Assembly: GCA_000437275.1 (NCBI GenBank)
Contig: FR899735.1
Location: 36,991 to 85,823, forward strand
DNA length: 48,833 nt
Direction of reading: 5' to 3'
Origin: Clostridium sp. CAG:411
GTDB taxonomy: Bacteria > Bacillota > Clostridia > Lachnospirales > Lachnospiraceae
The notes beneath the pieces are model-generated. The model did not search any database, was not told the DNA's origin, and saw only the letters and a program-made list of their open reading frames with translations. Both the position numbers and the translations under genes were made by a program. This document shows, in pieces, positions 8,301-17,172 of the stretch (positions within the stretch are counted from its first letter, which is position 1; each line of letters opens with the position of its first letter).

Positions 8301-10571
8301 ATGTCAAATTTAGCAGAAGTAGTAAAGAAACAGTTTGGTAGATCAATCGCAGAATGTACCAACGAAGAAGTTTATGTTAGTTTATTAAGCCTTACAAAGG
8401 ATGCACTTAAGAACAAGGGTTATAACGAAGGAAAGAAGAAAATTTATTATATTTCAGCAGAATTCTTAATTGGTAAATTGTTATCTAACAATTTGATCAA
8501 TCTTGGAATTTATGATGAAATTAGTAAAGAACTTGCAGAAAATGGAAAGAACATTGCAGAGATTGAAGAAGTTGAAATGGAGCCATCACTTGGTAACGGT
8601 GGTTTAGGAAGACTTGCTGCATGTTTTATTGACTCAATTGCTACACTTGGCATGAATGGTGCTGGTGTTTCATTGAACTATCACTTAGGTTTATTTAAGC
8701 AGGTATTTGAAAATAAATTACAGAAAGAAACTCCAAATCCATGGATCACAGACAACTGCTGGTCTACAAAGGTACCAGAAAGATCTTACACAGTACCTTT
8801 CAAGGGATTTGAATTAAAGTCTACTTTATATGATATTGATGTAAGTGGATATGATAGCAAATCTATCAAGTTACACTTATTTGATGTAGATACAGTAGAT
8901 GAGAATTTAGTACAGGGTGACGGTATCAGCTTTGATCAGCATGATATTGCTAAGAACCTTACATTATTCATCTATCCTGATGATAGTACAAGAGAAGGTC
9001 AGCTTCTTCGTATTTATCAGCAGTACTTCATGGTTTCAAACGGTGCACAGTTAGCAATCGATGAAGCAAAAGAAAGAGGAATGAAGGATTTACGTGAATT
9101 AGCAGATTACGTAACAATTCAGATCAATGATACACATCCAAGTATGGTAATTCCTGAATTAATCCGTTTAATGACAGCAGATGGTCTTTCAACAGATGAA
9201 GCAGTTGAAGTTGTAAAGAAGGTATGTGCATATACAAACCATACAATTTTGGCAGAAGCTCTTGAAAAATGGCCAATTGATTACTTAGAAGAAGTTGTAC
9301 CACACTTATTACCAATCATCAGAGATTTAGATGCTCGTGTAAAGGCACAGTACAGCGATCCATCTGTAGCAATTATTGATGACACAAACAGAGTACATAT
9401 GGCTCATATGGATATTCATTTCTCTTACAGTGTAAACGGTGTTGCTGCTGACCATACACGTATTTTGGAAGAAAGCGAATTAAATAACTTCTACAAGATT
9501 TATCCAGAGAAGTTTAACAATAAGACAAACGGTATTACATTCCGTAGATGGTTAATGCATTGTAACCATGAATTAACTGATTTTATCACATCTAAAATCG
9601 GTGATGGATTTAAGAAGAATGCAGACGAATTAGAAAAGTTATTACAGTTTGTTGATGACGATGCAACATTAGAAGAATTATTAAACATTAAGAAGAGTGC
9701 TAAGAAGAGATTACAGGCATTTATTAAGTCAAATGTTAATCAGGATTTAGATGATGAAGCTATCTATGATATCCAGATTAAGCGTTTACATGAGTATAAA
9801 CGTCAGCAGTTAAATGTTTTATACATTATTCATAAGTATTTAGAAATCAAAGAAGGAAAGAAACCTGCAACACCAATCAACTTTATTTTTGGTGCAAAGG
9901 CAGCTCCTGCTTACATTATCGCAAAAGATATTATCCATACAATTATCTGTTTACAGGAATTGATCAACAATGATCCAGAGGTAAGCCCATACATGAAGGT
10001 TGTTATGGTTGAAAACTACAATGTTACTGCAGCAGAGAAGTTATTCCCAGCATGTGATATTTCTGAGCAGATTTCACTTGCATCTAAGGAAGCTTCTGGA
10101 ACAGGTAACATGAAGTTTATGTTAAATGGTGCAGTTACTTTAGGTACAGACGATGGAGCAAACGTAGAAATTCATGGACTTGTTGGAGACGAAAACATCT
10201 ATATCTTTGGTGAGTCTTCTGACCAGGTTATTGAACATTACGCAAAGGCTGATTATTGCTCATTTGATTACATCAAGAAAGATCCAGAAATCGCTAGATG
10301 TGTAGGATTCTTATTAAGCCCTGAAATGTTAAGCGTTGGTCATTATGATCACCTTGCTAGACTTCATAAGGAATTAGTTACTAAGGACTGGTTCATGACA
10401 TTACTTGACTTCAAGGATTATGTAAGAGTAAAAGATCAGGCATTTGCTGATTATGCAGATCGTAAGACATGGGCTAAGAAGATGTTAGTAAACATTGCAA
10501 AAGCTGGATTCTTCTCATCTGATAGAACAATTAAACAGTACAATGATGATATTTGGAAATTAAATGACTAA
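8301..10571 (+). CDS. glgP: Glycogen/alpha-glucan phosphorylase
   Basis: A 756-residue GT35 phosphorylase that releases glucose-1-phosphate from the non-reducing ends of glycogen or maltodextrin with inorganic phosphate, in the cytoplasm. The sequence shows PSLGNGGLGRLAACF near residue 100, the catalytic region QINDTHPSM, NGITFRRWL, KRLHEYKRQ, and the pyridoxal-phosphate motif SGTGNMKFMLNGA with Lys at about 605. It is shorter than the 800-840 residues of many family members, as in other Clostridia. The frame is open from ATG 8217, but AAAGGAG (8286-8292) lies 8 bases before ATG 8301, and the family N-terminus fits that start. It has its own promoters and a strong terminator; no other glycogen genes are adjacent. 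Confidence 0.96.
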   Translation: MSNLAEVVKKQFGRSIAECTNEEVYVSLLSLTKDALKNKGYNEGKKKIYYISAEFLIGKLLSNNLINLGIYDEISKELAENGKNIAEIEEVEMEPSLGNGGLGRLAACFIDSIATLGMNGAGVSLNYHLGLFKQVFENKLQKETPNPWITDNCWSTKVPERSYTVPFKGFELKSTLYDIDVSGYDSKSIKLHLFDVDTVDENLVQGDGISFDQHDIAKNLTLFIYPDDSTREGQLLRIYQQYFMVSNGAQLAIDEAKERGMKDLRELADYVTIQINDTHPSMVIPELIRLMTADGLSTDEAVEVVKKVCAYTNHTILAEALEKWPIDYLEEVVPHLLPIIRDLDARVKAQYSDPSVAIIDDTNRVHMAHMDIHFSYSVNGVAADHTRILEESELNNFYKIYPEKFNNKTNGITFRRWLMHCNHELTDFITSKIGDGFKKNADELEKLLQFVDDDATLEELLNIKKSAKKRLQAFIKSNVNQDLDDEAIYDIQIKRLHEYKRQQLNVLYIIHKYLEIKEGKKPATPINFIFGAKAAPAYIIAKDIIHTIICLQELINNDPEVSPYMKVVMVENYNVTAAEKLFPACDISEQISLASKEASGTGNMKFMLNGAVTLGTDDGANVEIHGLVGDENIYIFGESSDQVIEHYAKADYCSFDYIKKDPEIARCVGFLLSPEMLSVGHYDHLARLHKELVTKDWFMTLLDFKDYVRVKDQAFADYADRKTWAKKMLVNIAKAGFFSSDRTIKQYNDDIWKLND

Positions 10572-10602
10572 TTATACGTCATAGATGTTTGTGATAAAAT
10601 AG

Positions 10603-10686
10603 AGAACAACATAGGTTTGTGTTTGGTTCAGCCATTAGTATTTTTGCTGATGGCTGGCAGATACAGCCGCATGTTGTTCTTTTTTT
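10603..10686 (+). terminator. Branched terminator after glgP
   Basis: The outer stem AGAACAACAT (10603-10612) with ATGTTGTTCT (10671-10680) is perfect over 10 bp and followed by TTTTTT. The 58-base interior contains a second hairpin, CAGCCAT (10629-10635) with ATGGCTG (10650-10656). The interior is unusually large for a simple terminator. Confidence 0.75.
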
Positions 10687-11027
10687 GTGCTATTTGTCAA
10701 GAGTGACAGGAGATATGTATATGTCTTGTATAACGGTTACGAAGCGTTTCGTGTACGGTACAATAGAAAAATAGTAAAAAATAGTAGCAAAATGTAAATA
10801 GCGTGGTGTATGCCATGCTGTTTTGTTTGTTAAAACATCCAGATGCAGGAAATTGGTAACGATTGCCAACTATTATAAAAGATAAATAAAATTTTTTTAC
10901 AGGTATAGATGAAAATGTAAAAAAGTGGGATACGTCTTTTTTGCTATAAAACAAGGGAAAACAAGGAATTAAAACTATGGAAAAAGTAGAAAATGAAATA
11001 ACTTTTCAAAAAAATTATAATAAATGC

Positions 11028-11056
11028 TTGAATTATCCATAAAATTCAGTTAAAAT
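11028..11056 (+). promoter_or_regulatory. Promoter of gdhA
   Basis: TTGAAT (11028-11033), 17-base spacer, TAAAAT (11051-11056); it predicts a leader of about 145 bases. Confidence 0.65.
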
Positions 11057-11089
11057 TTTTAAGAAGGTAATAGATAGAGATATCTAGAT

Positions 11090-11131
11090 ATAAAAAAAGA
11101 AATAACATGCCAAATTTACTTCTTTTTTTAT
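11090..11131 (+). promoter_or_regulatory. Terminator-like hairpin in the gdhA leader
   Basis: An A-run AAAAAAAGAA, a short loop region and TTCTTTTTTT form an A-U hairpin ending in a T-run about 80 bases before the gdhA start. Its position after the promoter suggests attenuation, but an A-U stem is weak. Confidence 0.4.
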
Positions 11132-11207
11132 GGGATTTATTATGCAGAGGTTTGCACTCTGTTTGATAAAATGTTATCTTACAATATTTTTAGGAGGGTA
11201 AAATACC

Positions 11208-12542
11208 ATGTCATATGTTGATGAAGTGATTGATTTAGTAATCAAAAAGAATCCTAGTGAACCAGAATTTCACCAGGCAGTAAGAGAAGTATTGGAATCT
11301 TTAAGACCAGTAATTGATGCCAACGAAGCCTTATATCGTAAAGAGGCTTTGTTAGAGCGTATTGTTGAGCCAGACCGTCAGTTCAAGTTCAGAGTACCTT
11401 GGGTTGATGATAAGGGACAGGTTCAGGTAAATACAGGTTATCGTGTTCAGTTTAATAACAGCATTGGACCATACAAGGGTGGGTTACGTTTACATCCATC
11501 TGTAAATGTTGGTATTATCAAATTCTTAGGTTTCGAGCAAATCTTCAAAAATTCTTTAACTGGACTTCCAATTGGTGGAGGTAAAGGTGGTTCCGATTTT
11601 GATCCTAAAGGAAAATCAGATAGAGAAGTTATGGCATTCTGCCAGAGCTTTATGACAGAGCTTTGTAAATATATCGGAGCAGATACAGACGTTCCTGCTG
11701 GAGATATTGGAACAGGTGCTAGAGAAATCGGATATATGTTCGGTCAGTACAAGAAGATTAAGAGCGTATATGAAGGTGTTCTTACAGGTAAGGGATTATC
11801 TTATGGTGGTTCTCTTGCAAGAACAGAAGCTACAGGATATGGATTATTATATTTAACAGAGGAAATGTTAAAGTGCAACGGTAAAGATATTGCTGGAAAG
11901 ACAGTTGTAGTTTCTGGTGCTGGAAATGTTGCAATTTATGCAATCCAGAAGGCTCATCAGTTAGGAGCTAAGGTTGTAACATGTTCTGATTCTACAGGTT
12001 GGATTTATGATCCAGAAGGTATTGATGTAGATCTTCTTAAAGAAGTAAAAGAAGTAAAACGTGCAAGATTAACAGAGTATGCTGCTGCTCGTAAGAGTGC
12101 TGAATACCATGAAGGTAAAGGTGTATGGACAGTAAAATGTGATATTGCACTTCCTTGCGCAACACAGAACGAGTTAGACCTTGATGATGCAAAAGCTTTA
12201 GTTGCAAACGGATGCTTTGCAGTTGCAGAAGGTGCAAACATGCCTACTACATTAGAAGCTACAAAATACTTCCAGGACAACAAAGTATTATTCTGCCCTG
12301 GTAAAGCTGCAAATGCCGGTGGTGTTGCAACATCTGCGTTAGAAATGTCTCAGAACAGTGAAAGATTAAGCTGGACATTTGAAGAAGTAGATGCTAAGCT
12401 TAAGAATATCATGGTTAATATCTTCCACAACTTAGATGACGCTGCTAAGCGTTATGGAAAAGATGGCGATTATGTTGCAGGTGCAAACATTGCTGGATTT
12501 GAAAAGGTTGCAGATGCTATGTTAGCGCAAGGTGTTTGCTAA
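11208..12542 (+). CDS. gdhA: Glutamate dehydrogenase (NADP-type, hexameric)
   Basis: A 444-residue enzyme interconverting 2-oxoglutarate + ammonia + NAD(P)H and L-glutamate, in the cytoplasm. It carries the catalytic stretch GLPIGGGKGGSDFDPKGKS (active Lys in GGGKGG), the PAGDIGTGAREIGYMFGQY segment typical of the GdhA small-hexamer class, and a nucleotide-binding VVSGAGNVAIYA near residue 230. Length and the N-terminal VIKKNPSEPEFHQAV match anabolic NADP-dependent members; cofactor choice is inferred from the class only. An AGGAGG site lies 10 bases before ATG 11208. The gene is monocistronic, with a strong terminator. Confidence 0.95.
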   Translation: MSYVDEVIDLVIKKNPSEPEFHQAVREVLESLRPVIDANEALYRKEALLERIVEPDRQFKFRVPWVDDKGQVQVNTGYRVQFNNSIGPYKGGLRLHPSVNVGIIKFLGFEQIFKNSLTGLPIGGGKGGSDFDPKGKSDREVMAFCQSFMTELCKYIGADTDVPAGDIGTGAREIGYMFGQYKKIKSVYEGVLTGKGLSYGGSLARTEATGYGLLYLTEEMLKCNGKDIAGKTVVVSGAGNVAIYAIQKAHQLGAKVVTCSDSTGWIYDPEGIDVDLLKEVKEVKRARLTEYAAARKSAEYHEGKGVWTVKCDIALPCATQNELDLDDAKALVANGCFAVAEGANMPTTLEATKYFQDNKVLFCPGKAANAGGVATSALEMSQNSERLSWTFEEVDAKLKNIMVNIFHNLDDAAKRYGKDGDYVAGANIAGFEKVADAMLAQGVC

Positions 12543-12572
12543 TTAGATAAATACTTATATTATATCATATCC

Positions 12573-12608
12573 AAAGCCCCAGTATTTCACGGAACTGGGG
12601 CTTTTTTT
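12573..12608 (+). terminator. Terminator after gdhA
   Basis: AAAGCCCCAGT (12573-12583) with ACTGGGGCTTT (12594-12604), 10-base loop, followed by a T-run. Textbook form. Confidence 0.95.
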
Positions 12609-12618
12609 GTTACAATTC

Positions 12619-12647
12619 TTGACCTTTTAAGGTGAAAGTGCTATCAT
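12619..12647 (+). promoter_or_regulatory. Promoter of ptb
   Basis: TTGACC (12619-12624), 17-base spacer, TATCAT (12642-12647). The leader carries small hairpins: CTATC/GATAG at about 12641-12658, and GTAGA (about 12667) with TCTAC (about 12706). Confidence 0.7.
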
Positions 12648-12751
12648 TAAAACGATAGATTTTATGTAGAGACAGTAGACTAGCCCCATTAGTCATTTCT
12701 GAATATCTACATGAAGATTGATTGAAAAAAAGAATAAGAGGTGCAAAAGAA

Positions 12752-13663
12752 ATGAGTAGTTTTGACAATTTATTAGCAAAGGTTTCACAGTGCAGTCGTA
12801 AAAAGGTGGCAGTTGCAGTAGCACAGGATTCTGAAGTATTACAGGCAGTTCGCGAAGCGAAGGAAAAGAATATTGCAGATGCGATTCTTGTTGGTGATGA
12901 AGCAAAGATGAAAGAGATTGCAGCATCATTGAACATTGATTTATCTCAGTTTGAGATTATCAATGAGCCAGATGTAATTGAAGCTTCTTTGAAGGCTGTA
13001 AAGCTTGTACATGATGGAAAAGCAGATATGTATATGAAGGGCTTAATTGATACTAAGAATTTCTTGAAGAGCGTATTAAACAAGGAAGTTGGATTGAGAA
13101 CTGGAAACGCATTATCTCATGTATGTGTATTTGATATTAAGGGTATCGATCATTTGTTATTCTTAACAGATGTTGCTTTCATGACATATCCTTCATTAGA
13201 GGAAAAGGTGCAGATTATTGAGAATACTGTTCCAGTAGCACAGGCTTGTGGTATTGAGTGCCCTAAGGTTGCACCTCTTGCAGCAGTTGAAGTCGTAAAT
13301 CCTAAGATGCCAGTTACTGTCGAAGCGGCAGAATTAACAAAAATGTGCGAAGAAGGAAAGATTAAGGATTGTATCGTTGATGGACCTTTATCATTAGATC
13401 TTGCAATTGATCCAGAAGCAGCAAAGCATAAAGGTGCTCTTGACAGAAAAATCCAGGGTGATGCAGATATTCTTTTATTCCCTGATATTCATGCAGGAAA
13501 TTTAGTATATAAGGCATTAGTTCATACAGCAGAAGTTAAAAATGGATGTATTTTAACAGGTACAAAGGCACCAGTTATTTTAACATCACGTTCAGATACT
13601 TTTGAAACAAAGGTAAATTCTATTGCATTAGCAGCAGTTGTTGCAGAAACAATGAACAAGTAA
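12752..13663 (+). CDS. ptb: Phosphate butyryltransferase
   Basis: A 303-residue member of the phosphotransacylase (PTA_PTB) family that converts butyryl-CoA + phosphate to butyryl-phosphate + CoA. It shows VAVAVAQDSEVLQAV, DMYMKGLIDTKNFLKSVL, the conserved LLFLTDVAF and CIVDGPLSLDLAI, and a C-terminal PDIHAGNLVYKAL. Choice of Ptb over Pta or the EutD type rests on length and on buk following directly. The frame opens with TTG 12722, but AGAGGTG before ATG 12752 and the family N-terminus support the later start. With buk it supplies the ATP-yielding end of butyrate formation. Confidence 0.93.
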   Translation: MSSFDNLLAKVSQCSRKKVAVAVAQDSEVLQAVREAKEKNIADAILVGDEAKMKEIAASLNIDLSQFEIINEPDVIEASLKAVKLVHDGKADMYMKGLIDTKNFLKSVLNKEVGLRTGNALSHVCVFDIKGIDHLLFLTDVAFMTYPSLEEKVQIIENTVPVAQACGIECPKVAPLAAVEVVNPKMPVTVEAAELTKMCEEGKIKDCIVDGPLSLDLAIDPEAAKHKGALDRKIQGDADILLFPDIHAGNLVYKALVHTAEVKNGCILTGTKAPVILTSRSDTFETKVNSIALAAVVAETMNK

Positions 13664-13688
13664 TACATACTTTTTATGAAATAAATGA

Positions 13689-13788
13689 CTGTTCCTGTTT
13701 TAGTAGTTAAAATATTACATAAGCAGGAACAGCAGTGTATGGTATTATTTACATTTGATAAGAAAAGATTTCAATGTAAAATTGAAAT
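13689..13788 (+). promoter_or_regulatory. ptb-buk intercistronic hairpins and internal promoter
   Basis: CTGTTCCTG (13689-13697) pairs perfectly with CAGGAACAG (13734-13742), without a T-run. ATTTCAAT (13768-13775) pairs with ATTGAAAT (13781-13788). A promoter-like TTGATA (13755-13760), 16-base spacer, TAAAAT (13777-13782) lies between. buk may thus be both co-transcribed with ptb and separately started. Confidence 0.5.
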
Positions 13789-13842
13789 TAGAACGCTCGT
13801 ATCATGGGCATGTATAACCAGATATAAGGAGGACATAGAAAT

Positions 13843-14910
13843 ATGGCATATATTAGCTTAATTTTGAACCCAGGTTCTACATCAACAAAGATTGGTGTTA
13901 TGGAAGACGAAACATTATTATTTGAAGAGACACTTCGTCATTCTACAGAAGAAATTGCAAAGTATGATTCTATCTTTGCACAGAAGGATTTCCGTAAGGA
14001 TGTTATCCTTTCTGTATTAAAAGATAAGGATTTTGATTTAAAGAAGTTAGATGTTGTTGTTGGCCGTGGTGGAATGTTAAAGCCAATACCAGGTGGTACA
14101 TATGCAGTATCAGACGCTTTATTAGAGGATTTAAAGATTGGTAAACAAGGACAGCATGCGTCTAATTTAGGTGGTATTCTTGCTCGTGAAATCGGTGATG
14201 AATTAGGAGTACCTTCATTCATTGTTGACCCTGTAGTAGTAGATGAGTTAGCTCCTGTAGCAAGATTATCTGGTGTTCCAGAATTACCTAGAACAAGTGT
14301 ATTTCATGCATTAAATCAGAAAGCAGTAGCAAAGAGATATGCAAAAGAAAATGGAAAGAAATACGAGGACTTAAACTTAATCGTTGTTCATATGGGTGGC
14401 GGTGTTTCCGTTGGAGCACATGATCATGGTAAGGTTGTAGACGTAAACAATGCATTAGACGGTGATGGTGCATTTTCTCCAGAAAGAGCAGGCGGAGCAC
14501 CTTCAGGAGCTTTGATTAAGCTTTGCTTCAGTGGAAAATACACAGAGCAGGAAGTATATAAGATGTTTGTAGGAAATGGCGGATTAAACGGATACCTTCA
14601 TACAAATGATATGCGTGATGTTTTAAAAGCAATGGCAGAAGGCGATGCAGACAACAAGATGGTATTTGATGCCTTTATTTATCAAGTATCAAAAGATATC
14701 GGAGAGATGGCTACTGTATTAAAAGGAAAAGTAGACCAGATTGTTGTTACAGGTGGTATTGCATATTCAGATGTTGTTGTAAACGCATTAAAAGAGCGTA
14801 CAGCATGGATTTCTGACTTTACTGTATATGGCGGTGAGGATGAGTTATTAGCTTTGGCACAAGGCGCTATTCGTGTACTGAGTGGTGAAGAAAAAGCTAT
14901 GGAATACTAA
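13843..14910 (+). CDS. buk: Butyrate kinase
   Basis: A 355-residue ASKHA-superfamily acyl kinase that turns butyryl-phosphate + ADP into butyrate + ATP. It begins ILNPGSTSTKIGVM (phosphate 1 motif of the family), has VVGRGGMLKPIPGGTY, VVHMGGGVSVGAHDHGKVVDVNNA (phosphate 2) and VVTGGIAYSD (adenosine motif). Length is that of Buk, shorter than acetate kinase (about 400). AGGAGG lies 9 bases before the ATG. It follows ptb and faces the butyryl-CoA operon on the other strand, from which it is separated by two opposite terminators. Confidence 0.95.
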   Translation: MAYISLILNPGSTSTKIGVMEDETLLFEETLRHSTEEIAKYDSIFAQKDFRKDVILSVLKDKDFDLKKLDVVVGRGGMLKPIPGGTYAVSDALLEDLKIGKQGQHASNLGGILAREIGDELGVPSFIVDPVVVDELAPVARLSGVPELPRTSVFHALNQKAVAKRYAKENGKKYEDLNLIVVHMGGGVSVGAHDHGKVVDVNNALDGDGAFSPERAGGAPSGALIKLCFSGKYTEQEVYKMFVGNGGLNGYLHTNDMRDVLKAMAEGDADNKMVFDAFIYQVSKDIGEMATVLKGKVDQIVVTGGIAYSDVVVNALKERTAWISDFTVYGGEDELLALAQGAIRVLSGEEKAMEY

Positions 14911-14937
14911 AAGTTTAAAAATTAAATATAGCTATTA

Positions 14938-14989
14938 TAAAAATGTTTCTTTCTAGGTAAGTAGATTGCTTAGAGAGGAACATTTTTTT
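14938..14989 (+). terminator. Terminator after buk
   Basis: AAATGTTTCTTTCTA pairs with TAGAGAGGAACATTT (two G-U pairs), with a 15-base loop and a TTTTTTT end. Confidence 0.85.
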
Positions 14990-15204
14990 GTTTATTGAAA
15001 CTTATAGAAATACGTTTTATCAGTGAAAATCGTTTTTATCTAGTGGTGACTGTTTTATATGAGGGTTTAAATAAGGGGGAGACTGTTGTTTAAGCTTCAA
15101 AATAAATGGCTAAACAGAGAGAAGATAGACACTAATAAGGATAAAATTTTTTAGATAAGGATAGAAGAGTAAGGCTTCAAAGCGTCTAGTATGCAATAGA
15201 ATGT
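14990..15204. other. Convergent intergenic spacer between buk and etfA
   Basis: About 215 bases between the facing terminators of buk and the minus-strand butyrate operon. I see no gene, RNA or repeat in it. Confidence 0.6.
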
Positions 15205-15240
15205 AATAAAAAAGAGGGATTCAAGTTATCTTGAATCCCT
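15204..15240 (-). terminator. Terminator of the butyryl-CoA operon
   Basis: AGGGATTCAAG (15215-15225) pairs perfectly with CTTGAATCCCT (15230-15240), loop of four. On the minus strand the T-run comes from the A-run at 15207-15213. Confidence 0.9.
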
Positions 15241-15260
15241 TAAAAACTGTTAAAACAGAA

Positions 15261-16298
15261 TTATTTATTTGCAATTGCAGCTTTTAACTGCTCTGTCAAC
15301 ATAGGTACAATCTTGTTTAAGTCGCCAACAAGACCGTAATCAGCTACATCAAAGATTGGAGCGTTCTCATCTTTGTTAATAGCGATAATAAGATCAGAAT
15401 CTTCCATACCTGCTGTATGCTGAATAGCACCAGAGATACCGATTGCGAAGTATACCTGAGGACGTACAGTTTTACCTGTCTGTCCAACCTGAAGTTCTTT
15501 CTCTTTCCAACCATCATCAACAACGGCACGAGAACAACTTACAGTACCACCAAGAACTTCTGCAAGATCGTCTAATAACTTGAAGTTTTCTGCACTACCA
15601 ACACCACGACCACCAGATACTAAGATCTTAGCTTCAGAAATATCAACAACATCTTTAACTTCCTTAACGATGTTTAAGATTTCAACATATTTATTGTCTG
15701 GAGTAAATCCAGGGTTGAATTCGATTACTTCAGCCTTAGCACCCTTGATTGGGCTAATCTTCTGCATAACACCAGCACGAACAGTAGCCATCTGAGGACG
15801 GTTGTCTGGGCAAGCGATAGTAGCGATTGTGTTACCACCAAATGCAGGACGAGTCATTAATAACTGACCAGATTTCTGATTTGGAGTTGGGTTGATTGGG
15901 AAGTTACCAATCTCAAGAACTGTACAGTCAGCAGTAAGACCTGTCTTAACACGAGCAGATACTCTAGGGCCTAAATCTCTACCGATAGCAGTAGCACCAA
16001 CTAAAACGATTTCTGGCTTATATTCGTTAATTACAGAAGCCAATGCGTGTGTGTATGGCTCAGTTCTGTAATCCTTTAATTCTGGATCATCTACAACGAT
16101 AACCTTATCAGCACCATATTCTGCTAATTGGTCAGCTAATCCCTTTACGTTATATCCAACTAAGACAGCTGTTACATCAGTATTTAAATCACTTGCTAAG
16201 TCTTTTGCCTTTCCAAGTAACTCGAATGCGATTGAGCTAATCTCATTGTCTACCTGCTGAGCAAAGACAAATACACCTTTATATTCTTCTAAATTCAT
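15261..16298 (-). CDS. etfA: Electron transfer flavoprotein alpha subunit
   Basis: A 345-residue EtfA, FAD-binding partner of EtfB in the complex that passes electrons to or from butyryl-CoA dehydrogenase. The C-terminal FAD domain shows VSGGRGVGSAENFKLL, VGQTGKTVRPQVYFAIGISG and GAIQHTAGMEDSDLIIAINKD, all strongly conserved. It is last in the thl-crt-hbd-bcd-etfB-etfA operon, 12 bases or more after etfB. The frame also starts at 16310, but that ATG sits only two bases from the AAGGA site; ATG 16298 gives a better distance and the family start MNLEEYKGV. In anaerobes this complex bifurcates electrons from NADH to crotonyl-CoA and ferredoxin, which I infer from context. Confidence 0.95.
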   Translation of the reverse strand: MNLEEYKGVFVFAQQVDNEISSIAFELLGKAKDLASDLNTDVTAVLVGYNVKGLADQLAEYGADKVIVVDDPELKDYRTEPYTHALASVINEYKPEIVLVGATAIGRDLGPRVSARVKTGLTADCTVLEIGNFPINPTPNQKSGQLLMTRPAFGGNTIATIACPDNRPQMATVRAGVMQKISPIKGAKAEVIEFNPGFTPDNKYVEILNIVKEVKDVVDISEAKILVSGGRGVGSAENFKLLDDLAEVLGGTVSCSRAVVDDGWKEKELQVGQTGKTVRPQVYFAIGISGAIQHTAGMEDSDLIIAINKDENAPIFDVADYGLVGDLNKIVPMLTEQLKAAIANK

Positions 16299-16322
16299 TC
16301 TTGTCACCATCTTCCTTTAATA

Positions 16323-17111
16323 TTAGATTACATGTTTTTCTTCTAACTTACCGATTAAGTATTTAACTGCTTCATCTGGATCAAGAGTAACTTTTTCACC
16401 AGCACCCTTTCTTACCTTATCAGATGCTCTAGCAATCTTTGTAGGGGATCCCTTTAATCCAAGATTAGAGTCATCTACATCTTTAAGATCTGCTCTTCCC
16501 CATACAGTGATTTCCTTATCGTAAGCATCGAAAATTCCACCTGGAGTCATGTAACGAGGCTCGTTTAATTCAGAAAGTGCAGTAACTAAGCAAGGCATTT
16601 TAGCCTTTACTTCATGATATCTATCTTCGTACTGACGCTGAACAATAACGGAATCTCCATCAACTTTAATATCCTGTGCGTAAGAGATAACAGGAATATC
16701 AAGATGCTCAGAAATCTGAGGACCAACCTGAGCAGTATCACCATCAATAGCCTGACGACCAGTGATGATTAAATCATAATCAATGTTTCTAAGAGCACCT
16801 GCGATAGTAGTAGAAGTAGCCCATGTATCAGCTCCACCTAAAACTCTATCTGTTACAAGAATACCATTATCAGCACCCATAGCCATAGCTTCACGAAGAA
16901 CTTCCTCAGCCTTAGGAAGTCCCATTGTCAATACAGTAACCTCAGCACCATACTGATCTTTTAATCTAAGTGCAGCTTCCAAACCAGCCTTATCATCTGG
17001 GTTCATGATAGTAAGCATTGCACCTCTGTCCAAAGTACCATCTGGGTTAAATTTAACGCCGCCTTTTGTATCTGGAACCTGTTTAATACATACAACGATT
17101 TTCACAGTCAT
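16323..17111 (-). CDS. etfB: Electron transfer flavoprotein beta subunit
   Basis: A 262-residue EtfB. It starts MTVKIVVCIKQVPDT, a typical start of the family, and has ADTWATSTTIAGAL and GRQAIDGDTAQVGPQISEHL, the conserved nucleotide and signature region. It forms a heterodimer with EtfA and, with Bcd, the crotonyl-CoA reducing complex. AAGGAGTGA precedes the start. It is tightly spaced to etfA and 61 bases after bcd, a gap that carries a hairpin. Confidence 0.96.
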   Translation of the reverse strand: MTVKIVVCIKQVPDTKGGVKFNPDGTLDRGAMLTIMNPDDKAGLEAALRLKDQYGAEVTVLTMGLPKAEEVLREAMAMGADNGILVTDRVLGGADTWATSTTIAGALRNIDYDLIITGRQAIDGDTAQVGPQISEHLDIPVISYAQDIKVDGDSVIVQRQYEDRYHEVKAKMPCLVTALSELNEPRYMTPGGIFDAYDKEITVWGRADLKDVDDSNLGLKGSPTKIARASDKVRKGAGEKVTLDPDEAVKYLIGKLEEKHVI

Positions 17112-17131
17112 TCACTCCTTATTTTTTTATT

Positions 17132-17146
17132 CGGGATTTGATCCCG
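17132..17146 (-). repeat. bcd-etfB intercistronic hairpin
   Basis: CGGGAT (17132-17137) and ATCCCG (17141-17146), three-base loop, in the gap between bcd and etfB. On the minus strand it is followed by A-rich sequence rather than T, so it should not terminate. Confidence 0.55.
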
Positions 17147-17172
17147 TTCTGTTTATCTACCAGTTGTAGAAA

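Larger units (their letters stand above)
10687..11207 (+). other. Long intergenic region before gdhA
   Basis: About 520 bases without a convincing gene. It contains an ACGAA/TTCGT inverted repeat near 10739-10752, a possible 17-codon ORF at 10721-10774 that I do not trust, a promoter at 11028-11056, and an A/T-rich terminator-like hairpin around 11090-11130. The rest is AT-rich spacer. Confidence 0.6.

Noticed and set aside
10721..10774. Seventeen-codon ORF with an AGGAG 8 bases upstream, between glgP and gdhA
   Set aside because: No clear promoter, no recognisable peptide and no link to a downstream gene; short ORFs of this kind arise by chance in AT-rich spacers.
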